64,000 nt of DNA from Candidatus Thiovulum imperiosus (GTDB lineage: Bacteria > Campylobacterota > Campylobacteria > Campylobacterales > Thiovulaceae), in the NCBI GenBank assembly GCA_024281175.1, contig JAMJTW010000024.1:1-64000 (forward strand), written 5' to 3'. Below are positions 15,685 to 26,209 of the stretch, piece after piece (positions within the stretch are counted from its first letter, which is position 1; the number at the start of each line of letters is the position of its first letter). Under the pieces are notes generated by a model. The model ran no database searches. It had not been told where the DNA came from and saw nothing but the letters and a program-made list of their open reading frames with translations. The position numbers were made by a program, and so were the translations under genes.

Positions 15685-17622
15685 GTGGGAAATATGACTT
15701 TACTAAATCTTGTTGAAATCTCAAAGCAGTATGATATAAAAAAGATTTTAGATGGTATAAGTTTTGCGATAAATTCTGAAGACCGAGTTACTATCATTGG
15801 AAAGAATGGTGCTGGAAAGTCTACAATTATGAGAATTGTTTCTGGCGATGAGGTTGCCGACTCTGGAGATAAGATAGAAGCGAATGGTATTCAAATTAAG
15901 ATGTTACCTCAAAATCCAAAATTTCCAGATGGTATCTCTGTAAGAAAAGCGATAGAGTTACAACTTACAGAAATTCAAGAAGTTTTAAGTGAGTATGAAA
16001 AAGTTTCAAAAGAGCTTGAAACAGATTTTGAGAACTCTGAACTTCTTCAGAAACATGCCAAACTTACAACCTATCTTGACCACCACTCTGCTTGGAACTT
16101 GGACGATAGGGTAGAAAGAGTTTTAGGTGAGTTTCGTTTAAAAGAGATGGAAAATCGTAGTGTAAATACTCTTTCAGGTGGTGAAATTCGGAGAGTTGCT
16201 CTTGCAGGACTTCTTCTTCAAAAACCAGATATTCTACTTCTTGATGAGCCGACAAACCATTTAGATGTCTATATGGTTGAGTTTTTGGAAGAGATAATTT
16301 TGAGAGAGAAATTCACTCTACTTTTTATCTCTCATGATAGATATTTTATAGACCGTATTGCTACTCGAACTCTGGAGATTGAAGATGGAAAAATTCGAGA
16401 ATTCAAAGGTGGATACCAGAGTTATATTGAACAGAAAAACCAACTTGTTTTAAATATGCAGAAACAACATGAAAATCTTCTTAAATTTCTAAAACAGGAA
16501 AATGAGTGGTTTGCAAGAGGAGTAAAAGCTAGAGTAAAACGAAATGAAGGACGAAAATCTCGGCTACTTCAACTTCGAGAAGATGCAAAAAGAAATCCAT
16601 CTCTAATTCGGAAAATGCACTTAGAACTTGAGAGGGAGAAGAGTAACTTTCAGAGAGAAAAGAGTGTAAATCGTCAAAAGATGCTTTTTGAGTTGCATGA
16701 AATTTCCAAAAGTTTGGGTGGAAAAACTCTAATTCAAAATTTCACATATCGAATTCTTCAAAGAGATAGAATTGCTGTTGTTGGAAGAAATGGAACTGGA
16801 AAGTCTACTCTGCTTAAACTTCTTTTAGGGAAAATGGAGTTGGATAGTGGAAAGATAGAGCGAGGAGAATTCAAAATTGGATATTTCGACCAACATCGAG
16901 AGATGCTTGATGACTCCAAAAACCTCATCGAAACTTTCTGTCCTTATGGTGGAGATAGAGTTACAGTTCGAGGTAGCTCAATGCATGTTTACGGCTATTT
17001 AAAGCAGTTTCTCTTTCCAAAAGAGTTTTTAGATAAAAAAGTTGGTCTCCTTTCTGGTGGTGAAAAGAACCGTGTGGCTCTAGCCCTCCTTTTTACAAAA
17101 GAGATAGATTGCCTCATTTTAGATGAACCTACTAATGACTTGGATATTGCAACTATAAATATTTTAGAAGAGCAACTTCAAAATTTTCACGGTGCTGTAA
17201 TTTTAGTTTCTCATGATAGATATTTTGTCGATAAAGTTGCCAAGAAACTTCTCATTTTCCAAAATGGAGAGATAGAAGAGTCTTATCAAGAGTATTCAGA
17301 GTATCTTCAAATTGAGAGAGAAATCGAAAATTTAGAGAGTTTTGAAAAAGAGGTGAAATCTGAAAAGGTGGAGAGACCGAAAAGTAGAAAAGCGAAACTC
17401 TCTTATGCTGAAAAGAAGATTTTAGAGGAGTATCCAGAAAAGATAGAGAAATTGGAAACTGAAATTTCAGAATTAGAAACTTGTTTAGGAACTCCAGAGT
17501 GTTATCAGAAAAGAGGAATTTCGGAAGTCTCAAAAGAGTTAGAAGAGAAGAGAGAGTTTTATGAAAAGATGGTTGAAGAGTATCTACAAATTGAAGAGAA
17601 GAGAGAAGAGTTAGAGGGTTAG
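15685..17622 (+). CDS. ABC-F family ATPase (Uup/EttA-like)
   Basis: 645 residues with two ABC cassettes and no membrane helices. Walker A motifs GKNGAGKST and GRNGTGKST, ABC signatures LSGGE in each half, Walker B LLLDEPTNHLD and LILDEPTNDLD, plus a charged linker and a C-terminal coiled coil (about 540-645) as in Uup. ABC-F proteins act on ribosomes or DNA rather than in transport. The GTG at 15685 gives MGNM; the ATG at 15694 (MTLLNL) is an equally likely start. Confidence 0.88.
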   Translation: MGNMTLLNLVEISKQYDIKKILDGISFAINSEDRVTIIGKNGAGKSTIMRIVSGDEVADSGDKIEANGIQIKMLPQNPKFPDGISVRKAIELQLTEIQEVLSEYEKVSKELETDFENSELLQKHAKLTTYLDHHSAWNLDDRVERVLGEFRLKEMENRSVNTLSGGEIRRVALAGLLLQKPDILLLDEPTNHLDVYMVEFLEEIILREKFTLLFISHDRYFIDRIATRTLEIEDGKIREFKGGYQSYIEQKNQLVLNMQKQHENLLKFLKQENEWFARGVKARVKRNEGRKSRLLQLREDAKRNPSLIRKMHLELEREKSNFQREKSVNRQKMLFELHEISKSLGGKTLIQNFTYRILQRDRIAVVGRNGTGKSTLLKLLLGKMELDSGKIERGEFKIGYFDQHREMLDDSKNLIETFCPYGGDRVTVRGSSMHVYGYLKQFLFPKEFLDKKVGLLSGGEKNRVALALLFTKEIDCLILDEPTNDLDIATINILEEQLQNFHGAVILVSHDRYFVDKVAKKLLIFQNGEIEESYQEYSEYLQIEREIENLESFEKEVKSEKVERPKSRKAKLSYAEKKILEEYPEKIEKLETEISELETCLGTPECYQKRGISEVSKELEEKREFYEKMVEEYLQIEEKREELEG

Positions 17623-17644
17623 AATTTTAAGGAGATAGAAATTT

Positions 17645-18634
17645 CTATTCTCCTCCAAATGGAACTAAAGCACTACCCCAAGTTAGACCACCACCAAAAG
17701 CGTCTAAAAGCATCAATTCACCTCTTTTCAATTTTCCACTTTCATATAAGTCATTTATCGCCATCGGTATTGAAGCTGATGAGGTATTTCCATATTTTCC
17801 AACTGTTAAAGCAACTTTCTCTTTTGGCATTTTTAGAGCATCTCCAACAGCTTTAATAATACGATAGTTCGCTTGATGAGGAACAAAATGGTCTATCTCA
17901 TTTGAGTCTATTCCATTCTTCTCTAATATCTCAATCACATCTTTTGTAAGAGTTTTCACTGCCACTTTAAATGTTGCATTTCCTTGCATTTTCATAAAGT
18001 GTCTTCTATTTTTTATAGTCTCAAGAGAAGTTGGTTCAGCACTACCTCCACCTGGTGTAATTAGATAATCTGAATAGTTTGCATCTGCTCCTGTATGAAC
18101 ATCAATTATCGCCTCTTGTTGCATTTCTGTTCTACCAATTACAGCAGCACCTGCGCCATCTCCAAAAAGAATACAAGTTGTTCTATCTTCATAATCCACA
18201 ATAGAGCTAAGTTTTTCTGCTCCAATTATAAGAACATTTTTGAAAGTTCCAGATTGCACAAAAGATTTTGCCATGTTTAAAGCGTATATGAAACCTGTAC
18301 AAGCAGCAGAGATATCAAAAGAGGTAACAGGATTTAAACCAAGTTTATGAGAAATCATATTTGCAGTTGAAGGCATACAGAAGTAATCTGGAGAAATTGT
18401 TGCACAGATAACAGCATCAATCTCATCTTTTCTGAGTCCAGCTCTACTGATTGCTATCTCTCCAGCTTTAACTCCCATATCACTTGTAATTTCATCTTCA
18501 GCAATTCTTCTTTCACGAATTCCTGTCCGTTTCTGTATCCACTCATCAGAAGTATCTACCATCTTTTCAAGGTCTTCATTTGAGAGAATTTTTTCAGGAA
18601 CATAAGCTCCTATCGATTTAAATGAAGCTAACAC
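17645..18634 (-). CDS. fabH: 3-oxoacyl-ACP synthase III
   Basis: 329 residues. Starts fatty acid synthesis by condensing acetyl-CoA with malonyl-ACP. The catalytic Cys is in SAACTGFIYAL, His in FVPHQANYRI and Asn in GKYGNTSSAS. It overlaps plsX by one base in the conserved yceD-rpmF-plsX-fabH operon. Confidence 0.96.
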   Translation of the reverse strand: MLASFKSIGAYVPEKILSNEDLEKMVDTSDEWIQKRTGIRERRIAEDEITSDMGVKAGEIAISRAGLRKDEIDAVICATISPDYFCMPSTANMISHKLGLNPVTSFDISAACTGFIYALNMAKSFVQSGTFKNVLIIGAEKLSSIVDYEDRTTCILFGDGAGAAVIGRTEMQQEAIIDVHTGADANYSDYLITPGGGSAEPTSLETIKNRRHFMKMQGNATFKVAVKTLTKDVIEILEKNGIDSNEIDHFVPHQANYRIIKAVGDALKMPKEKVALTVGKYGNTSSASIPMAINDLYESGKLKRGELMLLDAFGGGLTWGSALVPFGGE

Positions 18635-19629
18635 TATTTCTCCTTTAGAGTTTCCAACTGCTTCTCAATTTCTACTTCAATTCCACCTTCAACATAAGAT
18701 ATTGCTTGGAAAATTGCATTTTTGATAGCTTTTGAATTACTTTTTCCGTGTCCAATAATTACACCTGATTTTAGTCCAAGTAGAGGAGCTCCACCATATT
18801 CAGCATAATCTATCTCTTTTTTCAGAAGTTTAAAGACACCTTTTAAAAGAATTGCTCCAGTCATAGCAATAGGAGAACTTTTAATTTTCTGTTTTAGAAA
18901 GTAATTTATTGTCTCAGCAACACCCTCGCTTGTTTTAAGAACAAGATTGCCCATAAAACCATCACAAACAAGAACATCTACTGAGCCGTCAAAGATATTA
19001 TTTCCCTCAACATTACCTTTGAATGATGGGAGTTTTTTTAGAAGTTTAAAACTCTCTTTGGTGAGTTCATTCCCTTTGCTATCCTCTTCACCATTTGAAA
19101 GAAGACCAACTTTTGGAGATTTGATTTTGAGAGCATGTCTCATATATGCTTCACCCATAACTCCAAATTCAAAGAGATTTTCAGGTTTGCAATCTACATT
19201 TGCTCCAACATCAAGAACTAAACTTCTCTTACCATCTTTTGCTGGCATAAATGTAGCAATTGCTGGACGAGTCACATTTTTAAGTCTACCAATTCGGAGT
19301 GTAGCAAGAGACATTGTAGCTCCACTATGACCAGCTGAAACAACTGCATCAGCTTCACTCTTTTTTACAAGTTCAATCGCTTTATAAATTGAACTCTCTT
19401 TTCTTTTAAAAACATCAGTAGCAGAGTCTTCCATAGCAATTACATCTGGTGCTTCAATAATGGAGACTCTATTTTCAAACTCAGCTGGAAGATAAGGTAA
19501 TATCTCATCTTTTTTTCCAACAAGAGAGAGCTGAAAATCATCTCTCTCTTGTAGAGCTTGAATTGCACCAGTTACAATGGGTTCAGGACCAAAGTCTCCA
19601 CCCATTGCATCGAGGGCTATATCAATCAT
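18634..19629 (-). CDS. plsX: Phosphate acyltransferase
   Basis: 331 residues. Makes acyl-phosphate from acyl-ACP for phospholipid synthesis. The N terminus [18 protein letters not shown] is diagnostic, as is [14 protein letters not shown]. Its start overlaps the rpmF end by 8 bp, giving tight coupling. Confidence 0.96.
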   Translation of the reverse strand: MIDIALDAMGGDFGPEPIVTGAIQALQERDDFQLSLVGKKDEILPYLPAEFENRVSIIEAPDVIAMEDSATDVFKRKESSIYKAIELVKKSEADAVVSAGHSGATMSLATLRIGRLKNVTRPAIATFMPAKDGKRSLVLDVGANVDCKPENLFEFGVMGEAYMRHALKIKSPKVGLLSNGEEDSKGNELTKESFKLLKKLPSFKGNVEGNNIFDGSVDVLVCDGFMGNLVLKTSEGVAETINYFLKQKIKSSPIAMTGAILLKGVFKLLKKEIDYAEYGGAPLLGLKSGVIIGHGKSNSKAIKNAIFQAISYVEGGIEVEIEKQLETLKEK

Positions 19630-19780
19630 CTAATCTATCGTAATGACCTTCTGAATTCATTCTATGAGGCATTCTCCACTCACCACTCTCATCTTTTACA
19701 GGTTTAGCAAGTGTAACTTTATAGTGTGTTCTTCTTTTTGCAGAACGACTTTTACTAACTCTTCTCTTAGGTACTGCCAT
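19622..19780 (-). CDS. rpmF: 50S ribosomal protein L32
   Basis: 52 residues beginning [20 protein letters not shown], the standard L32 N terminus, and ending YDRLDD. The zinc-binding cysteines of some L32 proteins are absent, as in other Campylobacterota. AAGGAG stands upstream of the ATG on the minus strand. Confidence 0.96.
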   Translation of the reverse strand: MAVPKRRVSKSRSAKRRTHYKVTLAKPVKDESGEWRMPHRMNSEGHYDRLDD

Positions 19781-19789
19781 TATTTCTCC

Positions 19790-20170
19790 TTAAAATTCTA
19801 AATCTAATTCTATGTTTTGACAACTTTCGCATTTGTGATAATCCCCACTCTCTAATAGCTCTAACTCTCCAAGAAGTATCTCTTCTAAAGAGACCCCTCC
19901 AAAAATTTCGACTACATCAAACTCGTCGTGGAAACCTTTGTACACTCCATCACTTAGAAGAAACTCAATATCCTCTTCAATTTGAATTGAAACAGTTTCT
20001 AAACATGAGTTACAAGGTATTTTTATAGAGCCTCTTATTTTTAATAGAGAGTGGAGAAGATTTCTATCTTTGATTTGAAATGAGAAGATAGCGTCAATTA
20101 GATACTTGTCATCTTTTTTCTCTACTGTATAGCTATCTTCATTTCCAATTCTACTAAAAGGAATCTTCAT
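19790..20170 (-). CDS. YceD/DUF177 family protein
   Basis: 126 residues. YceD proteins usually sit directly upstream of rpmF, as here, and are associated with 23S rRNA processing or ribosome assembly in other bacteria. The conserved PCNSCLETV and C-terminal CESCQNIELDLEF cysteine pairs are visible. Confidence 0.82.
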   Translation of the reverse strand: MKIPFSRIGNEDSYTVEKKDDKYLIDAIFSFQIKDRNLLHSLLKIRGSIKIPCNSCLETVSIQIEEDIEFLLSDGVYKGFHDEFDVVEIFGGVSLEEILLGELELLESGDYHKCESCQNIELDLEF

Positions 20171-20181
20171 AAATTGAAGAT

Positions 20182-20601
20182 TTAGTGTATCTCTCTTTTA
20201 CTAAAGAAGAACTTTATCTCAATATCTGCGTTTTCAATTGAGTCACTACCATGAACAGCATTTGCATCAATACTATCTGCAAAATCGTGTCTAATAGTTC
20301 CTTTTGCAGCATCTTTTGGATTTGTAGCTCCCATAATAACTCTGTTCTCAACAACAGCATTTTCACCTTCAAGAACCATAATTACAACTGGACCACTTAC
20401 CATAAAATCTACAAGGTCATTGAAAAAAGGTCTCTCTCTATGAATTCCATAAAATTCTCCAGCATCTTCTCGAGAAAGCTGTGATTTCTTCATAGCAGCT
20501 ATTCGAAGCCCCTTGCTCTCAAATCTGTCAATTATCTGCCCGATAACTCCCTTAGATACAGCATCAGGTTTGATTATCGATAGCGTCTGTTCAATAGCCA
20601 A
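20182..20601 (-). CDS. ndk: Nucleoside diphosphate kinase
   Basis: 139 residues. Balances nucleoside triphosphates through a phosphohistidine intermediate; the catalytic histidine is in NAVHGSDS near residue 115. [17 protein letters not shown] is the family N terminus. AAAGGAAG precedes the ATG on the minus strand. Confidence 0.96.
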   Translation of the reverse strand: MAIEQTLSIIKPDAVSKGVIGQIIDRFESKGLRIAAMKKSQLSREDAGEFYGIHRERPFFNDLVDFMVSGPVVIMVLEGENAVVENRVIMGATNPKDAAKGTIRHDFADSIDANAVHGSDSIENADIEIKFFFSKREIH

Positions 20602-20703
20602 TACACTTCCTTTAAAATTAAAAAACAGTTTTGCGATTATACCAAATATTCAAAAAGAGAAAAACTCTATTACAAGTTTCAAACTTAGGAAAAATAGTAA
20701 TTT

Positions 20704-22068
20704 TTAAACTGTTTTACTAAAGCTCTTTTTAGAATTAGCATATTTGTTCATGTAGCTATCAAAAACCATAGAGATATTCCGTATTATCATACTTCCCGTA
20801 AAGCTAACTTCTAAACTCTCTTTTGAAAGTGTAAGAAGTTCCTCTTTTTGAAAAGGTTGTAGTTCTGTAAGTTCAGATTTGAAATAGTTTTCAAATTTTA
20901 TTCCAAATCTCTTCTCAAACCTTGCAATATCTAATTTGAAATTGCTCATAAGCTCAATAATAACAGCTTTTCGAATTACATCATCTTCAGAAAGTTTAAC
21001 TCCTCTAAAAATTGGAAGTTCATCTCTATCAAGAGCCTCTTCATAAGAATTCATATCTTTAAGATTTTGAATGTAATATTTATCACCCTCTCCAATAGAA
21101 GTGAGTCCAATTCCAACTAAAGTTGCTCCACCTTTTGTTGTGTATCCTTGAAAATTTCGGTGAAGTTCACCCTTTTCAATTGCTAAGAAAAGTTCATCAT
21201 CAGGTTTTGCAAAGTGGTCCATTCCAATCATTTTATACCCATTTTCTGTAAGAAACTCTATTGTCTTTTTCAAGATTTTAACTTTCTCACTCGGTTCTGG
21301 TAGAGTCTTTTCATCAATTTTTCTCATAGTTTTCATAAGCCAAGGAACATGAGCATAATTGAAAATTGCAAAACGGTTTGGTTTCAACTCCACTGCTTTC
21401 TGAAGAGTTTCTGAAAAAGTTTGTAGAGTTTGGTAAGGAAGACCATAGATGAGGTCTACATTTACAGACTCAATTCCATACTCTTTTGCTAAATTGTTGC
21501 TTTTTTGAACAATATCTAAAGGTTGAATTCTATGAACTGCTTCTTGAACTTTATGGTTAAAATCTTGAACTCCAAAAGATATGCGGTTAAAACCGTTTTT
21601 TGTTAAAACTTGTATCTGCTCTTCATTCAGATATCTTGGGTCTACTTCGCAACTGATTTCAGCATCTTTTGAGAAGTTTGGAAAGTGTGAGTAGATAGAA
21701 TTTATAATCTCTTCCAATTCAGGTGCTGTAAAAAAAGTTGGAGTTCCACCCCCAAAATGAAGTTGTATAACTTCTCGAGAAGTGTCCATCTTTTTTGAAA
21801 GAAGTTCCATCTCTTTTTTTAGATATTTGATATATCTCTCTCTTTTACTCTCTTTTGAAGTATAAACAACATTACAGCCACAAAAGTAACAAGCACTTCG
21901 ACAAAATGGAAGGTGGAAATAGAGAGAGAGAGGTTTATCAGAGTTTTGCAACTCCTTGAAATACTCTTCTACCACCTCATCAGACTCTTTAAACTCTAAA
22001 GCTGTTGGGTAACTTGTATATCTAGGTCCAGCTTTAGAAAATTTTCCAATCTTTTCAAAATCTATCAT
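20704..22068 (-). CDS. hemN: Oxygen-independent coproporphyrinogen III oxidase
   Basis: 454 residues. Radical SAM enzyme of heme synthesis. The iron-sulfur cluster motif is CRSACYFCGC, with the extra C of HemN; GGGTPTFF binds SAM. The N terminus GPRYTSYPTA is characteristic of true HemN rather than HemW. It fits an organism living at low oxygen. Confidence 0.95.
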   Translation of the reverse strand: MIDFEKIGKFSKAGPRYTSYPTALEFKESDEVVEEYFKELQNSDKPLSLYFHLPFCRSACYFCGCNVVYTSKESKRERYIKYLKKEMELLSKKMDTSREVIQLHFGGGTPTFFTAPELEEIINSIYSHFPNFSKDAEISCEVDPRYLNEEQIQVLTKNGFNRISFGVQDFNHKVQEAVHRIQPLDIVQKSNNLAKEYGIESVNVDLIYGLPYQTLQTFSETLQKAVELKPNRFAIFNYAHVPWLMKTMRKIDEKTLPEPSEKVKILKKTIEFLTENGYKMIGMDHFAKPDDELFLAIEKGELHRNFQGYTTKGGATLVGIGLTSIGEGDKYYIQNLKDMNSYEEALDRDELPIFRGVKLSEDDVIRKAVIIELMSNFKLDIARFEKRFGIKFENYFKSELTELQPFQKEELLTLSKESLEVSFTGSMIIRNISMVFDSYMNKYANSKKSFSKTV

Positions 22069-22095
22069 TTTTAAACTTTTTCAGAAGTATATCTT

Positions 22096-23973
22096 TTAGC
22101 AGGTGATGACACAATTTCTACCAGATAGTTTTGCCGTATAGAGAGCTTTATCCACTCTGCCAACTATTTCATCTACACTCTCAAACTTTCTATACTCGGT
22201 AATTCCAAAACTTGCTGTTACATGTATATCTTTGAAAAAACGATGACTCTCAACTATAAATCTTAACTTTTCAGCAAGTTTTGTTGCTCCAATCATTCTA
22301 TCCTCAACTAAAACTACAAACTCTTCTCCACCCCATCGATAAACAAAATCACTTCTTCTAACTTTGTTATCAATAACTTCTCCAAACTCTATTAAAATCT
22401 TATCTCCAGCAAGATGTCCATTTACATCATTAATATCTTTAAAGTTGTCTATATCAATTAGAATTAGAGAAAAAATTTTGTTTTTAAAGACATACTCTTT
22501 TATATCTGTTTCAAATTTGTGTTTATTGTACTGATTGGTGAGTTTATCTCTATTTGCCTTATCTTCAATTGCTCTCTTTTCTAACTCGTTTGATGTAATG
22601 TCTGATAGTATCAAAAGATATAAGTTCTGTTCATCTAAATAAGCCACATTTATTGAGAATACCCTTACTATCTTTGTAGAGTTTTCAACTATTTTTACTC
22701 TATGATTTACATCTGGATTCGCTAAAATGTATTTAATAATATGATTATTGTCTTTAAAGTTTTTAAAGATATAGCCTTCTTCTTGAATGAAAAAATCACA
22801 AATACAATCATCAGACTCTAAAAGTTCCTGAAAAGAAACATATCCGAAAAATTCTAAAAGTCTCTGATTTACTTTTATGACTTGTTTGTCATCTTTAACC
22901 ATAATTAGGCTATTTTGATTGTCCAAAATCTTATTTATAAACTTCAATTCCTCTTTTCGAACATGAATAATTACAGCATAAATAAGGAGAAAAATAATAG
23001 CTGTTCCAATAATTGTATAAGCTACAAATTTATTAAATTCGCTACTCAGATATTTATCTTGGCTGTAACTTACAATATATCCAACTTGATTTCCTTCAAT
23101 ATTTTTAATTGGAAGAAAAAGAAGAAGATAGTCTATGTCATCGTAAGAAGTTGTAACTGAAAAACTCTTCATACTTTCAAGTTCAGTAACAATACTCTCT
23201 TTAATTTCTCTATTTATCTTTTCAGAAATATTATAGAACTCTCTATTTTCAAGAATTCTTGAATTGATATATGATTTTTCAACATAGAAATTGCTATTTA
23301 GGGAGCTGACTTTATAATTTTTAGTAGGCATATAAGATTTCTCATCAACTAAATCTTTTCTAATTATAAATGTATATTCATCTTGAAAAATACTTTTAAG
23401 AGTCTCACTAACTTCTTTAAATGAGAAACTAATTTCTACACTACCATAATGTTCTCCCCTATATACTAAAGGATAGACATTTCTAAAACCGTTATAAACT
23501 CTACCTTCTTCAAATCCATGATGACTCTTTATAAGTTTATTTGTTGCAACTACTGAGTATCTTATATCTTCTAAATTGTCATCATAGTAGTCAGAACTAT
23601 GAACTCTTAAAAATGAGAAGTTATCTTTTGTATGAAAGTGAAATTGTCGAACATTTTTTGCTCTCATTCTCTGATATATTGGAGAAAAGTTTTTAACAAG
23701 CTCTTTTCTTATCTCTTCTCTATTTTCTACTGCTTCTATATTTCTCAATTTTTGTAATATATCTTCTCTATTTACAACCTCATCAAAATAGATATCGCTT
23801 CTCTTTTTCAGCTCATTTGAAACTATATTGTATCTATGGGAAAGAAGAGAGAGTTCTTTAGACATATACTCTACACTCTCTTTATAATACACAAAGTATG
23901 AAATCACACCATTAATAATTGTGAAAATAAAAAATAGCATGATATAAAATCTAATTTTCTTCTGATGAGTCAC
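22096..23973 (-). CDS. Membrane diguanylate cyclase with PAS domain
   Basis: 625 residues. TM1 (about 8-27), a large periplasmic sensor domain containing an RQFHFHTKDNFSFLRVH segment typical of double-Cache-like sensors, TM2 (about 310-335), a PAS domain (about 345-460), and a GGDEF domain whose active site reads RWGGEEF near residue 545. It should make cyclic di-GMP. No RxxD inhibitory site is obvious to me. Confidence 0.88.
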   Translation of the reverse strand: MTHQKKIRFYIMLFFIFTIINGVISYFVYYKESVEYMSKELSLLSHRYNIVSNELKKRSDIYFDEVVNREDILQKLRNIEAVENREEIRKELVKNFSPIYQRMRAKNVRQFHFHTKDNFSFLRVHSSDYYDDNLEDIRYSVVATNKLIKSHHGFEEGRVYNGFRNVYPLVYRGEHYGSVEISFSFKEVSETLKSIFQDEYTFIIRKDLVDEKSYMPTKNYKVSSLNSNFYVEKSYINSRILENREFYNISEKINREIKESIVTELESMKSFSVTTSYDDIDYLLLFLPIKNIEGNQVGYIVSYSQDKYLSSEFNKFVAYTIIGTAIIFLLIYAVIIHVRKEELKFINKILDNQNSLIMVKDDKQVIKVNQRLLEFFGYVSFQELLESDDCICDFFIQEEGYIFKNFKDNNHIIKYILANPDVNHRVKIVENSTKIVRVFSINVAYLDEQNLYLLILSDITSNELEKRAIEDKANRDKLTNQYNKHKFETDIKEYVFKNKIFSLILIDIDNFKDINDVNGHLAGDKILIEFGEVIDNKVRRSDFVYRWGGEEFVVLVEDRMIGATKLAEKLRFIVESHRFFKDIHVTASFGITEYRKFESVDEIVGRVDKALYTAKLSGRNCVITC

Positions 23974-24002
23974 ACTACACCCTAATTTTTAAATATAAAT
24001 AT

Positions 24003-25037
24003 CTATTCACTCAAAGCCCACCTTGTAAATTTTATAACTTCTATTACAATATCTTCATATTGAAGTTCTGTTTCAAAATCCATAGTAATGACTATAACAT
24101 TTTTGATTTTTATTTTTTTTAGATTTTTTAAACTTCTGTTCAGATATTTTTCAATATTCTCTTCATCAAAAAATGGTAAAGAAACAAAGGCTCTATCTTT
24201 TATGTAGAAATCAATACTTCTATAATATCTCCCATTATATCCTTTTTTTGAGAGTTCTGATATTACCATATTTTCAAATAGTCGGTGAAATTCACTCTTT
24301 CTACTAAAGCTATTTTTTAAAGCTGAGTCGATGAGGTAGAACCTACTATTTACACTTTTATTAAACTCAGGTACAGATACAATATAGCCATCTCTAATTA
24401 GATTGTCAAAAATTAAATAAAACTTATCTTTTGAAATCTTCATCTCCTGTTTGAGTGATTGAAAGATATTCATCTTACTTCTCGAGACTCCTATATTGTT
24501 CGCTACATCTTTTAGCATAGCTATCTCTTGTTCTGATAATGCAAAGTAGAATACTCTTTTCAAATGTTTAAAAATTAGAGGACTTGAAAGTTTTGCAAAA
24601 ATTGGAAAACCTCCCATTTGAGAATATCGTAAAAGATAGTGTTCTAAATTTTCACTGTTTGGCTTAAATGCAACAAGCTCTTCAAATAATAAAGGATATA
24701 AAACAATTTTCTGAAAACCTGCAATTTCTCTATTTCTCCATGAGATTATAATTATACGACTATCTGGAAGTAGAGGAAGTAGATATAAAAGAGAAAAATT
24801 ATAAGTTTCCAAAACAAGAGTTTTTGGAACACCCTCTTTTCTTAAAATTTTAGGCAATTCTTTAAATTCTTTCTCATTTTCAAAATCGATGTAGAGAAAG
24901 TCATCTTGTAAACTATCCAAAACTAATGAACTCTTTCCACTCTGAGTAATTCCATGAAGATAGATATTTCCCTCTTTTGGAATTTCCAGTTTCCTCACTT
25001 CAAAATGTCTGTCTGGTAACTCTTTTAAAATCTCCAT
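24003..25037 (-). CDS. AAA/archaeal-ATPase-like protein (DUF4143-type layout)
   Basis: 344 residues. Walker A GITQSGKSSL near residues 29-38, a short ATPase core, then a winged-helix-like region (IGVSRSKMNIFQSLKQEMKI) and a C-terminal nuclease-like region. The layout resembles the widespread ATPase-DUF4143 family, whose cellular role is unknown. It is divergent from the lipoprotein gene at 25140. Confidence 0.6.
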   Translation of the reverse strand: MEILKELPDRHFEVRKLEIPKEGNIYLHGITQSGKSSLVLDSLQDDFLYIDFENEKEFKELPKILRKEGVPKTLVLETYNFSLLYLLPLLPDSRIIIISWRNREIAGFQKIVLYPLLFEELVAFKPNSENLEHYLLRYSQMGGFPIFAKLSSPLIFKHLKRVFYFALSEQEIAMLKDVANNIGVSRSKMNIFQSLKQEMKISKDKFYLIFDNLIRDGYIVSVPEFNKSVNSRFYLIDSALKNSFSRKSEFHRLFENMVISELSKKGYNGRYYRSIDFYIKDRAFVSLPFFDEENIEKYLNRSLKNLKKIKIKNVIVITMDFETELQYEDIVIEVIKFTRWALSE

Positions 25038-25139
25038 AAAAATCTTTTTAAATATTGTATTGCAAAATATAAATTTCAGAATTTTAATTCTAAAAAAAGT
25101 GGACGATTTTGAAATTAGATAACTGAAAAGGATTTTAAT

Positions 25140-25742
25140 ATGAAATTAAGAACTCATTTATTAACTCTTTCTACTGCAACTTTAGTTGCTCTTTCTGGTT
25201 GTTCAAACAAAGAGCCTGAAGCTCAACCTGTTGATCAAGATGTAGATAAATGTTATATTGAGCAAAAAGAAGCTCCTAATTGGGTTTGTAACCCTGGTGT
25301 AAATGGTGGAATGGCTGGTGTTGGTTCTGCTGAAAGAATTCCTGGACTTGGTTCTGATATGCAGAGAGTTGAAGCTGAAGCTAGTGCTAGAGATAGCCTT
25401 GCAAAACAGATGGAAGTAAAAGTCCAAAACCTATTCAAAAAACATATTGAAGTAGCAGGTGTTGGAAAAGATACAGCTGTCAATAAACATATTCAAAACA
25501 CTTCAAAACAAGTTGCAAGTAGTGCAATTAAAGGTAGTGTTCCTAAAAATAGATGGGAAACTCCAGCAGGAACTCTGTATGTAAGAGTTGTTATTTCTGA
25601 AGATGCTGCTGATAAATTTAAGAAAGATGCAGTTGATACAATAAAATCTTCTTACAAAAATGAGAATGCTGCATTTCAAAAATTCCTTTCAAAACAAGCA
25701 ATGGAAGAGTTAGATGCAGAAGTTGATAAGGCTTTTGAGTAA
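25140..25742 (+). CDS. LPP20-family lipoprotein
   Basis: 200 residues with a lipoprotein signal ending LSGCS (Cys near 21). The mature part has the LPP20 fold signature: a PNWVCNPG segment, GVGSAERI, then ARDSLAKQMEVKVQNLFKKH and a YVRVVISED strand. LPP20 proteins are outer-membrane lipoproteins of Campylobacterota, often neighbouring others of the same kind. Codons here look highly biased, which suggests good expression. Confidence 0.82.
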   Translation: MKLRTHLLTLSTATLVALSGCSNKEPEAQPVDQDVDKCYIEQKEAPNWVCNPGVNGGMAGVGSAERIPGLGSDMQRVEAEASARDSLAKQMEVKVQNLFKKHIEVAGVGKDTAVNKHIQNTSKQVASSAIKGSVPKNRWETPAGTLYVRVVISEDAADKFKKDAVDTIKSSYKNENAAFQKFLSKQAMEELDAEVDKAFE

Positions 25743-25762
25743 GACTCTATCCCACACAATAC

Positions 25763-25781
25763 AACTCCCTTTACGGGAGTT
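25763..25781 (+). terminator. Hairpin after the LPP20 gene
   Basis: AACTCCC-TTTAC-GGGAGTT gives a 7-bp stem in the gap before the next lipoprotein gene, with only a weak T tract. Likely a terminator or attenuator. Confidence 0.5.
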
Positions 25782-25804
25782 TATCCATTTTACAGGAAAC
25801 TTTT

Positions 25805-26206
25805 ATGAAAAAATTTTTTTTTACACTTTTTATTCCTCTCCTTTTTCTAGGCTGTACTCCTAAAACTCCCAAATCAAATACTCCTCCTTATTGGATAGAT
25901 AATCCTCAAGATCATCCAGAAATTACAGGTAAGAAACATGGTGTTGGCTACTCTGAAGAACATGCTAAGGGAAAAAGAGACCAGAGAATATCTGCAATAG
26001 CTGCTGCAATTGAAGAGATAGCTCGTCAAAAAGGTGTTGTTGTAAACTCTGTGTACGAGAGCTTAAAAACGAGTGGTGGAACACACAGTTCGCAACTACA
26101 CTCTGTTCAAACTACAAATGGTGAGACAGTTGAAGCTCGAATTATAAGGTCTTGGACAAATCACTATACAAAAGAGATTTATATCTTAATGGTGGAAGAG
26201 GAGTAA
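25805..26206 (+). CDS. Second small LPP20-like lipoprotein
   Basis: 133 residues, lipobox LGC near residue 17. After PPYWIDNPQDHPEITGK come GVGYSEEHAKGKRDQRISAIAAAIEEIA and a C-terminal beta strand, the same order of elements as in the gene at 25140 but shorter. It is followed after 3 bp by the lytic transglycosylase gene. Confidence 0.7.
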   Translation: MKKFFFTLFIPLLFLGCTPKTPKSNTPPYWIDNPQDHPEITGKKHGVGYSEEHAKGKRDQRISAIAAAIEEIARQKGVVVNSVYESLKTSGGTHSSQLHSVQTTNGETVEARIIRSWTNHYTKEIYILMVEEE

Positions 26207-26209
26207 GAG